From Osmia lignaria lignaria (lineage: Eukaryota; Arthropoda; Insecta; Hymenoptera; Megachilidae), in NCBI RefSeq assembly GCF_051020975.1, contig NC_135037.1:8866001-8930000 (forward strand): a stretch of 64,000 nt of DNA, in the 5' to 3' direction. Position 1 is the stretch's first letter, and each line of letters opens with the position of its first letter. The translations under genes and the position numbers were made by a program. Of the stretch, positions 61,535-64,000 are shown piece after piece. The notes beneath the pieces are model-generated. The model had not been told where the DNA came from and did no database searches. It saw only the letters and a list, made by a program, of their open reading frames with translations.

Positions 61535-63465
61535 ATCTAAAACCCGAAGCTTTCGTTGGAATCGCAGATACAATGCCGCCTATCAATTTCAACGTGTCGC
61601 AATGATTTATCCGATAAATTGCCTAATGACAAACGGCTGATTTTAGCCGAAGCTTGATAGATACATTTGTACAAACAATACGGTTGCGAGCGAACGATCG
61701 TAGCGATTATTACAATGGCATGGGGCGGACAATCGAGCTCGAAGTTCATATCTGTAAATACGATGCAGTGAAATCGAGGCTTTTACCTCTTTATTGCATC
61801 GTCAACTCGATTTACCTTCGCTTCTGTTGAATATTTCTTTGAAACGATATGATTTTCTGCTGTATTTTATTATACCTACAGCTTCTTGCCAACCATTTGT
61901 TTACATGATTTAAACTAAAATTCCATTCCAAAGGACCACGTATATTTAACAAATAAATATGAAAATTAATTCGTTAGAATAAAGGAATAAATTTATAAAA
62001 TTTCAATGAATTTTATAAAGATTGAAGTAAATAGAAATCAGTTGGGAATAAGCTTGAATGAACATCCGTGGGTGGGTTGAAGCTCTCTTCTCAATTTATG
62101 ATAATTTTATATGTATATAATCTAGTGTCATCGTGATGGTAAGCAACATTCTCCATAGACACTAATGATGGCCATTTTCTTACGAAAGATAACTGAAAAG
62201 CAACTGTTAACTTGTTGCATATCCAATGGCGGATTTCGAAACGTAGAAAGTCGGATTTGATGACATAAAAGTACCGCAAAATAGCACTTATGGTACATCG
62301 ATTTGTAGCTGAGTTCTAGAAAGGTGCCTCGAGCTGTTATGCGAAACATTCGGGAAACATTCTTTAAAAGATAAGTATTTTAAAGGAATTGATGGTCAGA
62401 AAGATCGTACACGATTCAACCCTACACGATACGGTATACTTTCCACTGGCATATTTATTTTTAAAGAGAAATTGATACGAAGAAAATTTGTATAAAATTC
62501 AAATACGTCTCTGTCTGTGTTGTAAAATTCAATAAAAAAATATTTTTCTCACTTAGAAATGAAATGAAATTCAAATCTTGCCATTTAAAAAATATCTCTG
62601 TGAATATTGTTCATAATTTCTGTTAACAAATACTATTATAATATTTCCAATAGATATCTACAATGATTGTTAATGAATTTAACAGCGATAGGTTAATAAA
62701 TTTGGATTTATCTTCCACAGAAGAACCGCGTCAATTTTTTCCGCTACCTAATACGACATTGATGAGAAAAACTACCTTCTAAATACTTTGGATTCAAAGA
62801 TTTGAGAAAGGCCGGCTCCAGTCGCGACGAGGCCCAGCAAAACAACAGACCGGCGTGTATTATAGCGAGGTCGGCCGTGTAGGTAGGCATTTTTCCAGCT
62901 TTATATTCCGACAGATCAAAGCGTGGCGAAGAACGAGACGCGGGGGTGGCTGCAGGCGACGCCGTGTGACGATCCCAGAGCGACAGCGAGATTTCGCAAG
63001 GTGGTTCGTTCGCCGCCTCGGGGACAGTTATTCGCTTGGAATCCGGCCCGCTCGTTGTTATCGTACCGATTTAAAAATACCTGGCGCCATCCGATTCGGC
63101 TGGGCACGAGCTCGTCTGCCATCCAATGCCTGGCCCTCCATACATTATACATATCCAGAATTGTTCTAGCGGCGAAAGTTTCGTGTTTCGGAACACGCGT
63201 TTCCAATTTCGTCGACTCCCCGTCGATCTTCCTAATTTTTATCTATATACTTTCTCATTCCCTTCCATCTTTTCATTTTATTCACCTTATCTCATTTGCA
63301 TTCAGCTTCTGTTCCGTTAATGCGCTGATCAATTCCCCTGGATAATCAAATTGTCGTTTAATTATCGATTAATTAAGTTCGTTACTGAATAGAGTTGGGA
63401 AAACTTTTAAATAGATTCAAAGGAATAGTAAAACAATATAATATATAAATTGCAAACATTATTTC
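61535..63465. other. No gene seen; GC-rich patch near right end
   Basis: AT-rich, then a GC- and CpG-rich patch at 62810-63220 with overlapping open frames of 96-140 codons on both strands. It could be a promoter or first exon of a gene beyond the window, but no domain or signal peptide is visible. Confidence 0.35.
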
Positions 63466-63712
63466 AAATAAAATAAAATATTTATTATAATTGACAGTCT
63501 AAGTTTTGGAAATACTTAGTTTTTTCCTAAAATAAAATATTTATTATAATTGACAGTTATAAGTTTAGTACTACTTAATTTTTTACTAAAATAAAATAAA
63601 ATATTTATTATAATTGACAGTCACAAGTTTAATACTACTTAATTTTTTACTAAAATAAAATAAAATAAAATATTTATTATAATTGACAGTCATAAGTTTT
63701 TTGCTTAGTTGA
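63466..63712. repeat. Tandem array, four units of about 60-70 bp
   Basis: Each unit contains AAAATATTTATTATAATTGA followed by CAG, then AAGTTT and a CTTAATTTTTT-type segment. Unit starts are near 63467, 63529, 63588 and 63655. The leading AAAAT pentamer run lengthens from the second to the fourth unit (two, three, then four pentamers), so the unit length grows. Confidence 0.9.
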
Positions 63713-64000
63713 ATAATTAAGAAATGAAGATAGAAAGAAAATCCTGAATCGAGATTGTTTCTAATAAAAAAATGCTATGAAATACTTAATTTTTCTAAAT
63801 ACAGCTGCGAAGTAAGCACTTTAACGATGAGGAAAATTTTTAGTGATATTTAAAGTAGGAAACGTTGAGTAACAAGTGACAAAGTGTTCTGTCCAAGAAG
63901 ATAGATTAAACCAATTTACAGCGATGAACATTTGATCGTGCAATGACAGGAACTTGACAATACACCAAGCGGAATTTAGCAATAAACAAAAGCACTTCTC

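Noticed and set aside
61194..61640. 148-codon plus-strand frame over the direct repeat
   Set aside because: The repeated segment is translated in different frames in the two units, so coding constraint is unlikely.
62855..63345. Overlapping frames of 96-140 codons near the right end
   Set aside because: Three frames on two strands are open together in GC-rich DNA, and none shows a domain or signal peptide.

Overview
The window looks like nuclear DNA of an insect, most likely a hymenopteran such as a bee. The basis is a split insect-type tailless gene, a cuticle protein with a Rebers-Riddiford-like chitin-binding domain, compact GT-AG introns, and an AT-rich background broken by short GC-rich, CpG-containing blocks. 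The order-level call is an inference from composition and protein character. No bacterial genes, operons, tRNA, rRNA or CRISPR arrays were seen.

Layout. (1) 3432-10194, minus strand: a complete four-exon tailless (tll, NR2E1 class) gene of 397 codons, with a 5 kb first intron and two 250-270 bp introns. (2) 10195-28520: about 18 kb with no supportable gene, but GC-rich blocks, a 32-bp minisatellite and one TTAA-flanked mini-element. (3) 28521-31448: a 3 kb nest of short non-autonomous transposons. It holds two larger elements with ends like TTAACCCTTTCGCTGC, each interrupted by or containing another element, and a hAT-type MITE. (4) 31595-33397, minus strand: the large last coding exon of a secreted cuticle-like protein with 13 heptads of the type KVYSEPA and a C-terminal chitin-binding domain. 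Its first exon was not found. (5) 33398-64000: about 30 kb with no gene I can support, made of AT-rich DNA with GC-rich islands, a diverged direct duplication at 61.2 kb and a tandem array at 63.5 kb. This could be regulatory landscape or introns of genes outside the window.

The two genes are not evidently functionally linked. tll encodes a transcriptional regulator of embryonic pole, brain and eye patterning. The other gene encodes a structural extracellular matrix protein. I found no convincing new multi-gene system. The most unusual material is the nested MITE cluster, including a hAT MITE that probably lies in the 3' UTR of the cuticle gene, and the heptad array.
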